A stretch of 64,000 nucleotides of DNA from Madurella fahalii (lineage: Eukaryota; Ascomycota; Sordariomycetes; Sordariales): positions 1,984,001-2,048,000 of the forward strand of contig CM056876.1 of assembly GCA_029876055.1 (NCBI GenBank), in the 5' to 3' direction. Positions 11,331-23,567 of this stretch are shown piece by piece. The first letter of the stretch is position 1. Every line of letters starts with the position of its first letter. The position numbers and the translations under genes are program-made. The notes beneath the pieces were generated by a model. It made no database searches and had not been told where the DNA came from. It saw only the letters and a list, made by a program, of their open reading frames with translations.

Positions 11331-12034
11331 CCGGCCGGGGTTTCGGTTTAACACAATATCCCGCCGAGGAGACTGAGAACCGGACAAACTTGACTGCCTT
11401 TCCTCAGTCCTGCTGTCAATCGACTCCGCCTTTCGGTCCCCATTCGTGTATGAATCGCATACCATCTGGCCATCGCCCCTGATGTCGCAAACCCACGCTT
11501 CACTCCTCCCGTGGTGGGTGGCTCTGTAAGCGTCCCTGTCTAGCGGCACACACTCCGTCTCACAGCCCTATCTTTTCTCGCCGTCTGTTTCCTGCATCGC
11601 CACCTTTGCTACGCTCTCAGGCCCCTATCGTGGCGCCACAATGCATCGCTGTGGCACGTCCACTCAATGCTGGATAAAACTTCCCGAAAGCCTCCAGGAT
11701 GTCTAAAAATGACCTTTTAGGTGGGACGTCAGAACCATGCATAGTTGCAAAACTATCAGAGCGCGCGGGTTCTCGAGAGACTATTTTTAACATAAAGACG
11801 GAGTCTTGCTGCGCCAATACCGATATGAAGGGCGCATCTCTACCTAGGTGTCCGCTCGTCTCACAACCTCGCAGCATTTCTAGTCAGAGATCTATATCCA
11901 ACTCATAATACTCTCTCGTCACGGTTCCTGTTCTGATTCTCGATCCTGGCCACCAGCTGGACTGTTCACTCCTATAGTTTTGGGGACACCGGTCCCGGCA
12001 GGGTGACCAGAGAGTACTGGGGAGCGTCATTCGC

Positions 12035-12466
12035 CTAACCCAATGCGACGGGCAGCGCGAGCTTCCCAGGGCTCAACGTCAGCTCGCCGTATCCGGGCTC
12101 CAGATCCGATAATTGGACACTCACCATCAAGTCAGGGACGGCTTGCCGCTGCACAACTCCGGTAACATGATTACGACTAGGATATGGATCCAGCTCGAGG
12201 CGCCACAGAATCAGCTCGTCGACACGAGGAACGAGAGCTGTGTGAACCAGCACCCGTCCTGAGGAATGTGCTAGGGGATATATGCAGTCCCGAAACTGAA
12301 GTCGGATCAGGAAGCGGTGGGCGCAGGGTGTGATGGGGTCATACTGGTTGAGTGTTTCAATGAATTGAAGAGATCCGTATCGGCGGGGTTCGGCATCAGA
12401 AAGTACCGTTGCCACGAATATTGCTCTGCCACCGGCTTGCGAAGAAGCTTTCAGCGAGAGCGAATC
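12035..12466 (-). pseudogene. Possible gene fragment, unrecognised
   Basis: The minus-strand frame from just after a TAG at about 12467 down to a stop at 12035 encodes about 140 residues of varied composition (including LNQYDPITPCAHRFLIRL) with no in-frame ATG. Its upper edge reads like a splice acceptor (ccgaatag). It could be the last exon of a decayed gene or chance. I do not recognise the family. Confidence 0.2.
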
Positions 12467-14448
12467 ACCCGGCTATTCGGCGTTGACCGCAGGCAAGTAC
12501 ACGCTAACAACTAGCACCAACAAATCTGGGCATTTTGGTGTTCAGAGACATCGGCCACTAACTAGTACCCCATAGCCAACACATCCCCACACAAACTACA
12601 GCACGCCCGGCGAGAGTGCCATTTTTGACTTTGCGCAGTTCTCCTGTCCCTTGCCGCACCCAACTGTGCTCGAGTCCCACAGGCCTGACAGCTTCACCGC
12701 GTACGACTCGGCCATCCGCCAAGTTTACGTCCTCAGCCATATATGGGGTTGTTCCGAGGAAATGAAAGCCACAATAGCAATCCCTCCAGCGTCAGAGGGA
12801 GCGTTAGTGTGTCTTTGAGTCAACGATTTTCAGGAGGGAAGCCGTCGGCTGAGTGCCGGTGTGTTGCCGGACGTTAACTCATCTTTACTGTGGCTGGCGG
12901 CTGCACGAGTAGCTCTGCTTGGGTTCTTGTGATCATCGTGTGTTGCCCGTGAGTCTTTTGGCGCTACCAAATATATGAGATAGAACTGGCGCCGGTGTGC
13001 GGGAGCAACCAAGGGATATACATTTAGATGCGTATCTGTCTGTGTGACAAGTTTCGTCCGATGTCAACAGCTCCGACGCGGAGATATCCGTAGTGCCCCA
13101 TTCCGCACCACACCATTCATCAAGCTTGATGTGTCAGACTAACCTTATCTTTAAAGAGACTTCAGTCCGTTCAGTGCTTGCGCATGTAAGCTCCAGGCAT
13201 ACCTACAAGCATGACGGGAAACCAAAAATTCATCATACGCAAGAATCTCCAAGCTGCGTGGGCCTGCCAACGAGTGAGCTCTTCGTTCAATTATGACTGT
13301 GGTAGCCCCTAAAGCTCTCCTAATCCAGGAGACAAAGTAAAATCAACATGCTATTAAGTTTTTAACGTGAAACGGAAGCGTTCCCAAGTCGCAATAAATT
13401 AGTACAACGCTGCAAGTCATCGGAATATCTTGTATCGCACGTTCACTCCGACCAAACAAACCTAGCCAATCACATTACACCGTTTTCCTATCCATCAGGG
13501 GCTGGTTGAGACCTGCTACCAACACAACAGGATTGAACGGTTTCACTCCACCACTAGTCTCCCGCGAACACCTACTACGTATGTTCTGAAGCAAAAGTTT
13601 ATTCATGCACAAAAAGCGTTTCAGTTCAGTGTAACAGGAATTATCACTACCTCACGCTACCTTACTCATCCTATTCCCAGCCCCAGCAAGCAATCCCAGC
13701 CGCAACCCCAACCCCAAAGCAAACCACCCCTTCCCCTCCGCAAAGGGTATCTTTTCCCGTTATCATGCCTACGTACGTCTTTTCTCTCACAAGCCCGTAC
13801 TTGCACAACAGCCGAGAATAAAAATCGAGAGGGGAGAGAGAGTGGAAACGAGGTAGACGGAAAGAAAAGGAACGGAAAAAAAAGGAAAAGAGTCAAGAAG
13901 ACTGAAAGAAAGAGAAGAAAACAAACAAAGACGGCAGACAGCCAGCCAACAATCCATCCAGTCCAGTCCATTTGGGAGGGGGGAATCATGGGTTACTAGT
14001 TTCGCTCTATGCCTTGCCTTGCCTTGCCTGCCTTCCAGACCCATGATATGATGAAATGAGACGAAAGGTGAAGAGGCGAGGATGGGATGGTAAACAAGAA
14101 AAAAAAGGGAAAAAGGGAAAAAAAGAGAACCGTAAAGTAAAAGAGGGAGAGATAGAGAAAGGAGAGAGAGAAGGGAGAGACAGAGTCCAAGAATCATCAT
14201 CACCATCGGACAAAGAAAAGCGAAACACCCACACACCCAAGCCAGCAACCCTCAGTTTCCCTAGATCGAGGGTAGCATCGCAACAACCACAGCTGAAAAT
14301 CCATGCCAAAAATTCCCTGGCTCCCTCCCTGTGGTATAATACGTACTGAGAGCGTTGAGAGAGATCCCATTTATTTTCTTTTCCTTCCCGATGCAGCAAA
14401 CAAAAACAGGGATGAGAAAAAAACCAAAAACAAACCACCTGCCGCACC

Positions 14449-14474
14449 ACACACACACACACACACACACACAC
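14449..14474. repeat. (AC)13 microsatellite
   Basis: Uninterrupted AC dinucleotide run about 130 bp beyond the stop codon of the velvet gene, probably in its 3' UTR or just past it. Confidence 0.95.
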
Positions 14475-14602
14475 AAGGCCCGAAAGAACCAGGTCATCAA
14501 CAAACAGGCCTGGAAGGGGGAGAATCATCCAAGCAGTTCTTGGCCCGGCTTCCCGGAATTAACATCTCGCTATGACACCGCGCGGTCCAAACAAAAGTTC
14601 TT

Positions 14603-16074
14603 TTACATCCCCTGCGCCGCGGCAGATTGCGCCTGCTTCTCCACGCCATCCAGATCGAGGTTCGGCAGCGCGATGCCCAGCCCGTTCGACTGGTGCGACA
14701 GCTGCGAGCCGGCGGCCGCGTGGTGGTAGGGCAGCGTGGTGGGCGAGGTGAAGATGGCGGTGGTCTGGGGCGGGGGCTGGACGGGCGGGTAAGGGTAGGC
14801 GGAGCCGGGGGATCTCCTGGTGCCGGGGGAGAAGGAGGTAGAGGCGGCCGAGTTGGGCGCGGGCGAGTGCGGCGGTATTTGCGTGGTGTCGAGGCGGGGC
14901 ATGGAGCCGTAGGCGGTCGGCATCGGGAGGCCCGTCGTCGCCAGCGCCGGCTGTGTCGGCACCGGGTAGCTGGTCGTCATGGTCGGGTACATGGACCCGA
15001 GCGTGTCGGGCACGGTGCGCGGCCCGGAGTGGTGGCCCGGGTGGTGGTGCGGGTGGTGCGGGTGGTGGTGGTGGTGCGTGTACGGGTGGTAATCGCTCTC
15101 GTAGCCGCCATGGCTGCCGTCGTCCCCGTCCATGCGCGCGCGCTTGCTGGGCTTGTCGTCGTACGGGCTGTAGCCGTACGACCCGGACCCGTACTCGCCC
15201 CCCCTCATCTGCGGTGAGTCCCCGTAGTAGCTGCCCTGAGAACCTAGAGAGCCCCGAGATCGGTCCAGCTGCCCGGGCTGCATGCCCGCGTCTTGGAGGC
15301 TGCTGAGGCGGCGGATGTGGTGGGGGGAGTGGCCGTTCGGGCTGAGGTCGTGGTTGCTGTCGTGCGGGAGATAGCCGTGAATCCCCTGCGATACCCGGAT
15401 CTGGTCGGCCTGGGTGGCTACTCCGATGCTTCGCTTCTTGGTGGACACGGTGCGCGAGTCCTTGCGGAGGCGGAGACGCACGCCCTGATCGCTGAAAGAC
15501 CGTGTCAAGAATGTGGATTCGGCTAAGCCGGGGAATGTCTTGGTCGCGTAGACGACAAAGGGGTCGGAAACTGTGCGGGAGAGCAGCCAGCACTCCTTTT
15601 CGGCCAGCTTGAGCTCGTAGAGGATGAAGGCGAGTCTGTACGTGCCCACCCTCCTGACAGACAAATCGCCAAAGACGAAAAACCCGCCTTGGCTGTTATC
15701 TGTGTCTTTGAGGCTGTAGAGGGATGACACGAGCGTGCCCGCTAGATCGCTCTCCTTCAACCCCTGCTGCTGCTCGTCTGATTCCTCATCGCCTTTGCGG
15801 ATCAGCCTGGCCGTCAGGATCAAGTACGGATTTTGGAGAAACGTCTTGGCCGGATCTTTCCTCGGGCTGACCATGAGCTGGACAATCGGTGGCGGGTCGA
15901 TTGGTTTCCTCTCTGTTGCTGCCGTGTCAGCCGGTTAAGCCCGGATGGGGGGAGCGAAGGCGGACTAGGGAATTGCAGAGGGATACCTTTACCCTTTCCG
16001 ATGGCAACACACGCATATTTGGGCTGTTGGCGCACTGCCAATTCAAAATCGCCTCCTCCTAGCGAGGTCATCAT
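14603..16074 (-). CDS. vosA: VosA-type velvet domain regulator
   Basis: Two exons (15987-16074 and 14603-15912) encode 465 residues. The velvet domain occupies roughly residues 10-210. It opens with FELAVRQQPKYA and ERKPIDPPPIVQL, continues with LQNPYLILTARL, and ends around the GVRLRLRKDSR stretch. Velvet proteins bind DNA through this NF-kappaB-like fold and act as homo- or heterodimers (VelB-VosA, VelB-VeA). VosA controls spore maturation, trehalose and viability and represses asexual development. The opening QQP and RKPIDPPP pattern fits VosA/Ryp2 better than VelB. The C-terminal half is low-complexity: a His-rich run near residue 300, a basic NLS-like SKRARMDGDD, and Pro/Ser-rich tail. 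The start used is the first of two adjacent ATGs; the frame is open further upstream but that part does not look like velvet sequence. The gene borders an unusually long gene-free region on its 5' side. Confidence 0.88.
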
Positions 16075-17191
16075 GGTGAAAGGTTTTATGTGTTTGGGAG
16101 TCGCGAGTGACGCAGTAGATGGAGAGTGCCCTCCAGTAAAGGCAGGCAGAGCAGGACCCGCCGTCTCACGGATGCGGCGGGGGTCTGAACAGAGTGGGGG
16201 AAGCTCGAAGAGGATCCGCAAACGATGCTACCATGGACACCTGACAGACACAGGACAGGAAGTCCAATTTGGTCGACGCTCGCCTGAGAAGGAGCCGACG
16301 AAAGCTCAGGTTGTCTCGCCCTTTTGCCAATGTCAAGATTGGTGTCGCGCTCTTTCGTATGAACTCCTCACGCTGCCGTGGGAGAAGAGCGTGAATCCAA
16401 AAGTCACCCGGTTTCCCCGGTGCAAGCCAACGGTCCGGTAAAGGTGAGAGGAGATGGTGGTGTCACTTGTTGACGGCGAGCTCCGGGCAGGTCGGGGATA
16501 GATATGTCCGTCGCCTGCGGGCGTGTGACTGTTCAGGTAAACACCGACGGTCTCTTTGGAGGCTCAGATGTGAGAGGACGAGGGATGGTTTAAGCTTCGG
16601 CTTCGAACGAGGAGGGGGGAGTAATGGGCGTGGGCCGACAGGGCGTGAACGTATTGGTACCTAGCCCGAGTAAGCGACACTACACTGGAAGCGATGCAGG
16701 TCCGCAGAGGAGGGGTGCAGGGTGTGAGCTGCCGAAGGCTCGCGGTCGGGTATGTGCAGTGCAGCAGCCGGTTGTGGCTTGCACCGCGGTCGCCGGGAGC
16801 CTCGGTCTCAGCAGGCGGGGGATGCCGGAGGACCTACACTAAAGGGACGTGTCAGGGCGAGAATATGCAGAAGATGGCCAGTGGGGTGCTATGAGGGCCG
16901 CGGGAGCTGTGGGAGAACGAGATGCTGGAACGCTTCAGGTGGGTGCAATCTGCACAAGCTGCAGGCTCGCTGCTGCGTTGCTGCGTTGCTGCAGGCTGTG
17001 GGCCGCGGAGGGACGAAAGCGGCCGGAGTGGGTAGTGGATGGAGATGGGCAGGGAAGTAGGCCGATGTGTAAGTGCGAGGACCTCATGCCCTGCCAGGTA
17101 CTTCCAAGCCTTGCCTCTCCAACTGTCTCTCTCGTTCTCTCCTCGTGCTTCCCCCCGCTCCCTGCGGTTCCAGACTCGAGCTCTTTCTCTT

Positions 17192-17212
17192 TCTCTCTCT
17201 CTCTCTCTCTCT
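17192..17212. repeat. (TC)n microsatellite
   Basis: Pure TC dinucleotide run inside a longer CT-rich tract (about 17105-17215), typical of fungal promoter or leader DNA. Confidence 0.9.
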
Positions 17213-18120
17213 TCGTCTGCCGAGGACGGCCTGGGACGGGGCGTTTGAGGGCTCACTCTGGCTGGACAAGAAGACCCAAGGGCGCCGGGTTGGTATTCCG
17301 AACCTTATAGTAGAACGTTCGAGGGGTTCATCCACGGCCTGGCCAAGGCGTGCTTGGCAGTCGTCAGGGTTGCCCGACCTTCTCGCAAAACAAGTGGTCT
17401 GGGTCCGTTCCCGGGTCGGCGAGGGCGGGGGGAGGATAGACTTTTGAAGACCGCTCACACGTGGGGAGAGAATGTAGAATGGCAAAAAAGACGGGCGCCA
17501 GAGGTAGGACGGGCTTCTGCTCCAACTTACAGATTGCAGAATGTAAATCCGGAGAACGGGGCAGGTCAAGCCAAGAGCGCAATGCCGTGTTTGATGCGAG
17601 TCGGCGGGCTGCGTCTGTGTCTCTCGTATGTATCTGGGCCGGTCGCAGGGGACGGTCCGGTCAAGATGTGGGATGATTTTCTGGAACCGGTTACACGGTG
17701 GAGGATGCGATGGGACGAAATGGGATGGGGAGGTAGGGGAGGTAGATGAGATATAGCTACAGCGAAATGCTAAGTTGCAGCGGAGGCGAAAGGGAGGACA
17801 AGGGACCAGGTGGGAATTCCATCCACTCAGGATCGGTCTCTTAAGAATCCGGAGTGGAGGTGGGCATCAATAATGGAACGAACGACCTGTTGATATGATT
17901 GACAACGAGGATGATGTCTGGAAGCTACGGGAGGGCGGTTTCTTCGACACAGCACGAAGGGGCCCCAGGGATTCCCTAGGCGCTGCAGGGCTTAACCTTG
18001 ACCGTTCGAGCGCTCAAGGCCTTGCTTCCTGTCATCCTGGCATTCCTAGGGTGAGGTCGGCGACGCGTGAGCACGGCGGGACAGGGTTGCTGGCTGCTCG
18101 GCTCTGCTAACTTGTCCCCC

Positions 18121-18152
18121 TGCCCTCTGCCCTGTGCCCTGTGCCCTGTGCC
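18121..18152. repeat. (CCCTGTG)n short minisatellite
   Basis: Four to five imperfect copies of a 7-bp unit (ccctctg/ccctgtg) are visible directly. No function inferred. Confidence 0.75.
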
Positions 18153-18780
18153 TTGAGCCCTGGACGGCAGACAGCTGCTAGCAGCTCACTTAGCCCGTCA
18201 TCGCGGGCGGGCAGACCACCCGGCCAGAACAGGGGTTTGCAGACAAGCGCAGCCGTGAGCAGGGCAGGGCGAACCGGGGTGCTTGATAGGGTCGAGATGA
18301 CAACGCCACGATGGTTGAGTACTATGTAACAGACGGGGGATTGCTTGGCAGCGTTTGCACAGTTCCTGAATCTCCTTCATTCCCCTCTGTGACCCTCTGT
18401 GATGATCTCCAGAGAACCTGTTCCCGCTTCCCGCACGCGTCAGGCCCACCTCTCGCCCGTCATTCTCGCAAACGCCGCGGGCTGCCCAACGAGAAAGAGC
18501 AAGCATGGGCTCCCCTCCCCCCAAAACGGCATATCAAAGCATCAAGCGGTGGGGAATCCTGCCAAGTTGGAGAAAAAACGAGCCCTGGCCGCCTGTCATG
18601 GAAGGCAGGTACCCGGTACGCGCCAAGCCGACAACGCCATTCTGGATAAATGTGCCGGGAAGACGCCAACGCTACGCCTAGCGCCACTTGCGAAGGCTCC
18701 TCTTCGCAATCCCCCGTCCGTCAATTTCCATCCTTGCCCTGGGATAGGGTCAGGGAAACCTCCGAACGGCGAGGTACCAT

Positions 18781-18789
18781 GTACAGTAC
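18781..18789. promoter_or_regulatory. GTACAGTAC motif copy
   Basis: Copy of the recurrent 9-mer, about 2.7 kb upstream of the velvet start codon. Function unknown. Confidence 0.4.
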
Positions 18790-18830
18790 AGTGCCACGGA
18801 CCAGCCTCCGCACCTCCCCGCGCTGCAGTT

Positions 18831-18842
18831 CCCCCCCCCCCC
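18831..18842. repeat. Poly-C run (12 C)
   Basis: Homopolymer of twelve C; base count may be uncertain in the assembly. Confidence 0.85.
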
Positions 18843-21301
18843 AGAGGATGTGAGAGAGGAGCAGATGTCTTGCCACGGCGCAGTTCATGATCATCCCATG
18901 TATATTTGGACGCGGTCAAATTGCTGGGAGCGAGGTAGCATTAGACGGCCCTGGTCGAACTTGTCGGGACGGGCTGCTGTCGGGTGGAAGTGAACATAAT
19001 CCCTTCTCTGCCGCCCACTCCCATCTGCTGCTCGTCATTCCACGCGCCCCATCCCCCTCCACAGCTTCCAAGATGCCCAGTAGCTCCTTGCGTGCTGGGG
19101 GGAGCGGTCAGCAAAGTCGGGTGGCCAACTAGGCCGCCGGGGGGTGTGGAAGGCAAAGGGCGCTAAGGTGCCTTCTCGAACACTGGCCTGCTCCGGCATT
19201 GAACGATCCAGCGTCCGACTGTTCCGTTCTGAGCTCTTCTTCTGTCTGTGCGCTGCATGCACGCATTAACACGGAGCTGCCTCTAAACCTTTTCCAGCCT
19301 TGTTACCTGGCCTCTTCCATCTCTTTTCGTCGAACAAGCTCTGCTCGATCCCTCGCTCACCCCGGAGACCCATTAGCCCGAACCTCAAGTGTAACACTGT
19401 CCGCCCTCCCCAGGTTCGTCACCCCTGCTCGGCTCGTCTCTAAGGCGTGTCCGAAGACAATTTTCACAGTTGCAGGAGCAGGACAGACACAACATTGCTC
19501 TTCAATGCTGGCGTCACGGAACCGCTTCTCCGAGAGCGTCGAAAACACATCCTACTTTTTGCAATCGCGCATACTGGTACGAAGTCGCGAGCCCGGCGTG
19601 CTTGGGCCAGCCAAGGGGGTATGTCTGTTAACCTCTTTCGTCCACCCCATTGTATTACTATCCAGGTCGGGAGCGCGGCGCGATGAAAGATATTTCCCGT
19701 GCAGGATGTGTGGTTCAACCACGAGTTTGTTGAGCAGATCTCCGGCGGATTAAGGAATGTCTGTGCCTCCAGCTGCCTGCCCAGCCTTCCAGAAGGCCAG
19801 AGAAATTCTTATCGCTGTCTCTCACCCTCACAGCTTCTCTGTCAAAGCGTATGCATGGAACCTGACAGTGGGCACATGGCGGATATTCAGGAACAGACCA
19901 GCACACTCCGCTAATGCAGGAGCGGCACTGAGAGGGCCGAAGGGTGCGTTTCGCCTCGACGCGCATTGCATCGACGACACCTCCAAGTCGGCCTCATCTT
20001 GTCATTGTCGGAGAGGCTCTCATCTTCCCGCCCGCTGGGAGTTTAGCTTTGTCCCCTCATCTCTGAGCGCTGCTGGTGGGGAGGGTTGATACAACATGAC
20101 AGCTGCGCCATCGGAACAGCGACATTCCCACAGAGCACCTTGCGCTGCCCTATCCCCCTTCTGTGCGCTTGTCGCAGTAAATCGTAGATTAATTGGCGCC
20201 GGTGCGGAGCAGGATGCATGCGCTTGGCAACTTGGGTCCAGCAATGTATTACATGCTTTGATGTGAATGCAAAGTGCGAACCGCCCTCGCGTGGCTGGAG
20301 GGCTCGCTCTTTGGTCTGCTGACTCGGAGAAACAAGCGAGCCGCCAGGGCTCCGTAATAGTGGCTTGATGATGGAATCATATGTCATCAATACCACCAAA
20401 ACGTCGAGGCGGCAGGATTCGAGAAACTTTTGGCGTGTCTGCACCAACACTAGCCAATTGTCGATGATTGGCGTTTTCGAAGTCGAAAAGAATCTTCGAA
20501 AAAGAGGTCAAAGCGACGGAGACACCGTCTGCGATCCGGCTTCTTTGCAAGGGGGCCATGGGACTGGAGACCAGGGACTAAGCTTGACGCGCATGACCCC
20601 TGTTCGAGCAAGTCGTCGCCGCAGTAGCATGCGCAGACAGCGACAGCGGAGAACTCCACTTGGGAAGAGAAAGAAGGCGAGAGAGGGTCTCTGCCTCAGC
20701 TCGACTCCGGGAAGTGGGTTCAATCCTGGACGGCGCCTGGGCATGGCTGCGAGTCTGTCGCGTCCAGCTGCCCGCGATGGTGAGCAACGCGATTTGGTGT
20801 GGGCGGCCGGCCGGCATCCGAGCCGGGATATACCCCGCCATCGACACTCAGCAGCAAAGTCCCGTGTAATCTCGATTCCCGGAGGACTCTGTTTGGCTGC
20901 CTAGTGCAACAGGGCTCCGGACGAGCGAATGTCGCGTGGCGTTTGTATCCAGTCCCCCGCCTCTACGTGTACCTCTACTACCTCCGGCAGCGGCTGACAT
21001 TATCGATCGCAGATTCGCAAACGGGCATCGTTGCTGTCGCACGGCGGGTTTGAAGCTTTTGCTTTCCCCACTGATGCTGCCCGGGTCCCTATTGCGGTGG
21101 GCGCCGCTCGTGACAGAACCAGGGAACCTGTGCCAACGTTTCTTGGGGAAAGCTCTTGCTCGCGGTTCAACCCTTTGTTTGCAAATCTTGGTTGCCCATG
21201 TGCCAGGCCTGACACGGGCGGAATGCTGATCCGCCGCAGGTGTTTTTCTGCAGAGGCCAATCGCTAATTGCAACGCCTCGAACCGGCAGGGGAGCCGCTA
21301 A

Positions 21302-21315
21302 GTACTGTACAGTAC
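21302..21315. promoter_or_regulatory. Perfect 14-bp palindrome GTACTGTACAGTAC
   Basis: Complete form of the recurrent motif, identical to the copy at 23554-23567. A perfect inverted repeat could be the site of a homodimeric DNA-binding protein. No known factor is assigned. Confidence 0.5.
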
Positions 21316-22069
21316 GTTAGTGCGGTTTAAGTGGTGCTGTCAAGAACTGCATAGCACCTCGAAGTCACGGAGAGTGCAGTGGTGGGAAGCTCGATGAACG
21401 TGCCGAACCGAAAGGTTTCGGTCCTGCAATGGTGGACAAGATCTGTTAACAACCAGGATGGTTCATATAGTAATATTCCATCCCGTGTGCACAGTCACCA
21501 GGCGCGAGCAGAATCGGCCCTTCGACAAGCGATGAGTGTGCAAGCGGCCTTCTTAGCGGTGGGCGTGAAGGGGAGGGCAAGGGATCTCTGCAGCAGCTGT
21601 GCGGGGGGGCTGGCTGACTGGGCTCTGTCCGATGCCTCGACTCGCCTTGGCTGCATCTTGGACTGGAGATTGTCGACGTGGTTTTCTCCCTCCTCTCTGA
21701 ATCTTTCTCCTTCTCTTTCGCTCTCTCCTCTCTCCTCTCTCCCTCGCATTCCTTTGCAGGTTACAACGAGGAGCAATGCTCCGGGCGAACAAGCTAGGGT
21801 CAAGAGCAGTTTGGCTTGAGCTTCGGTGCCCCACCAGTTGGCAGCTGACTAGTGTTAACTAACTTTATTTCCCCAACAAGTAGGTGCAGCACTTCCCGAT
21901 CTGGATAGGATGACGGTGCAGTCTCCTCTCTTGAGCCCTCTCAATTGCCAGAGTTGCAACGGCAGTCTATTGCAGAAAAAGAAAATTGGGGAAATGCAAT
22001 GCGATCAGCCTCCGTACTCACCACTTCCACCGTAGGAGGCTGGGGCTGTTGATTACCTACCGATGTAAT

Positions 22070-22078
22070 GTACAGTAC
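22070..22078. promoter_or_regulatory. GTACAGTAC motif copy
   Basis: Copy of the recurrent 9-mer in the gene desert, 755 bp from the perfect palindrome at 21302. Confidence 0.4.
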
Positions 22079-22371
22079 AGTGTTTGCTGTTGGACTAAGT
22101 GATTTACACCTCCCGTAACCAACGAGGCAATACTTTTCGTAGTGGTCAATCTAGCCGAGCCCGGTCCTCCCAATCGGCAGCCTCCCACTCCCTCCACGAG
22201 ACGTGCCCGCCCTTCCGCCCGTCATGATTGAGCGGAAAAAAAAAGAAGACAACCAAAACCAACACCGAATCTAATCCCCATGCCACAATCCACGCTAATG
22301 GCTCCAACCGACGGCACCCTATCAATTGCGGGCGGGATGGGCATGCCTCGTTTGCATTGCTTGCAGCAATA

Positions 22372-22378
22372 GCAACAA

Positions 22379-22417
<39 letters not shown>

Positions 22418-22420
22418 CAC
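22372..22420. repeat. (CAG)n/(CAA)n trinucleotide repeat
   Basis: Nine or so CAG units flanked by CAA units. The surrounding frames do not form a credible protein, so I treat it as a non-coding microsatellite rather than a polyGln tract. Confidence 0.9.
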
Positions 22421-23553
22421 AACATGCATGTCGCCAAGACGCGGTTATGATCTGCAGGTGCTTCATGCGTCAACCGATCTTTCATCACCGGCCGTCGCTT
22501 ACCTGGCTCACAATATCCAGAGATGGCCTTGCGCATTTGCGCCGTGCGAGACGAGAAACCAACTCCCAGGTCGGCCAGCCCTCTCAATGGCAGTGTCTCT
22601 CGCCTCTTCCCGCCCGGTAGTTACCGCTGAGCCGTGAACCAGGACTGTCGAACCAGGTCTCCGTCAGCCGGCGACATCCAAGCCCATTCCTGCTTGGACA
22701 AGCAAAACAGCAAGGGCTCTCCCCGTCGTCGGTTTCCGAGTCAAACATGCCTCAATCCACCAGATCGAGCTCCTACTGTTCGCGGCACATGTTGAGTCTT
22801 TCGCGGCGCCTGACCCGCAGCCGCCCGTCCTCAACGCAGGGTCAGTTGCTCAAACAGGGAAGCGTCCATCCAGTTGTGGCGCAGCCTTGTCGGACACCTG
22901 CATGCTCTTTGGACCGATCGATCCTCGACTCTCAGGCCACCTCTAGTCTGGTCACTCACCATCCCATTTACTCCCCCCCATGTCACTCTGACATATCCTC
23001 CGATGTAGTGTAGCATGCCCAGGTCGGCTACTTGAACCGCGTACCCCAAATCCCCAAAGGCAATTTCCCTTATTGCCAAGAATCCTCTGTGAACCGTTGC
23101 CGATCAAGATATCTCGGCTGGTGTTCCCCTACCCTCCTCATGCCAATGGACGGCGGCCTGCAAGTGCATGTTCCGCACGGAGTCATCCGTATGACTTGTT
23201 GGGCAGGCAGGCTGACGAGCTGACTCGACAGCTGCATTTCTTGTCTTGAGTAGCTTGGCGCACTGCATTCCCGTCACTCCTGCCTCGCGGCCTGAAACCA
23301 GGGATCTGTCACGGCTTGAGCGGAACAGTAACCAGGTCATAAAGCCACTTTTATTACTGCATGAGCAACGTCCGCGTATGGCCGTCGGGAACGTGTCAAC
23401 ATGTGCGATCCGCCTCCCCACTCGCTGTAGGGAGCTGCGCGTAGGCGTTTCTCGATGGGATCAAATGGGATCGGATGAGATCCATGCCCCACGTCATCCA
23501 CACATCCTCCTGGAATCGCCCCATGGAGCGTAAAAAGACGCCAGGGTACCTTC

Positions 23554-23567
23554 GTACTGTACAGTAC
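23554..23567. promoter_or_regulatory. Perfect 14-bp palindrome GTACTGTACAGTAC
   Basis: Second exact copy of the full palindrome, 2.25 kb from the first. Function unknown. Confidence 0.5.

Larger units (their letters stand above)
11331..14602. other. Intergenic stretch with no confident gene
   Basis: I see no supportable complete gene. Two fragments look faintly coding: the minus-strand frame at 12035-12415 (open to about 12466 without an ATG) and a plus-strand frame at about 12580-12818. Neither has a start, domain or splice context I trust. From about 13660 to 14560 the sequence is strongly purine-rich on the plus strand, pyrimidine-rich on the minus strand; part of this is probably the 3' UTR of the velvet gene, whose stop is at 14603. 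Confidence 0.5.

Noticed and set aside
14559..15593. 344-codon minus-strand ORF overlapping the velvet gene
   Set aside because: It is a shadow of the velvet coding frame, Pro/Arg-rich without domain.
22228..22637. ORFs encoding poly-Ala/poly-Ser/poly-Cys across the CAG repeat
   Set aside because: All three frames on both strands are open only because the repeat lacks stops; none has flanking coding character.
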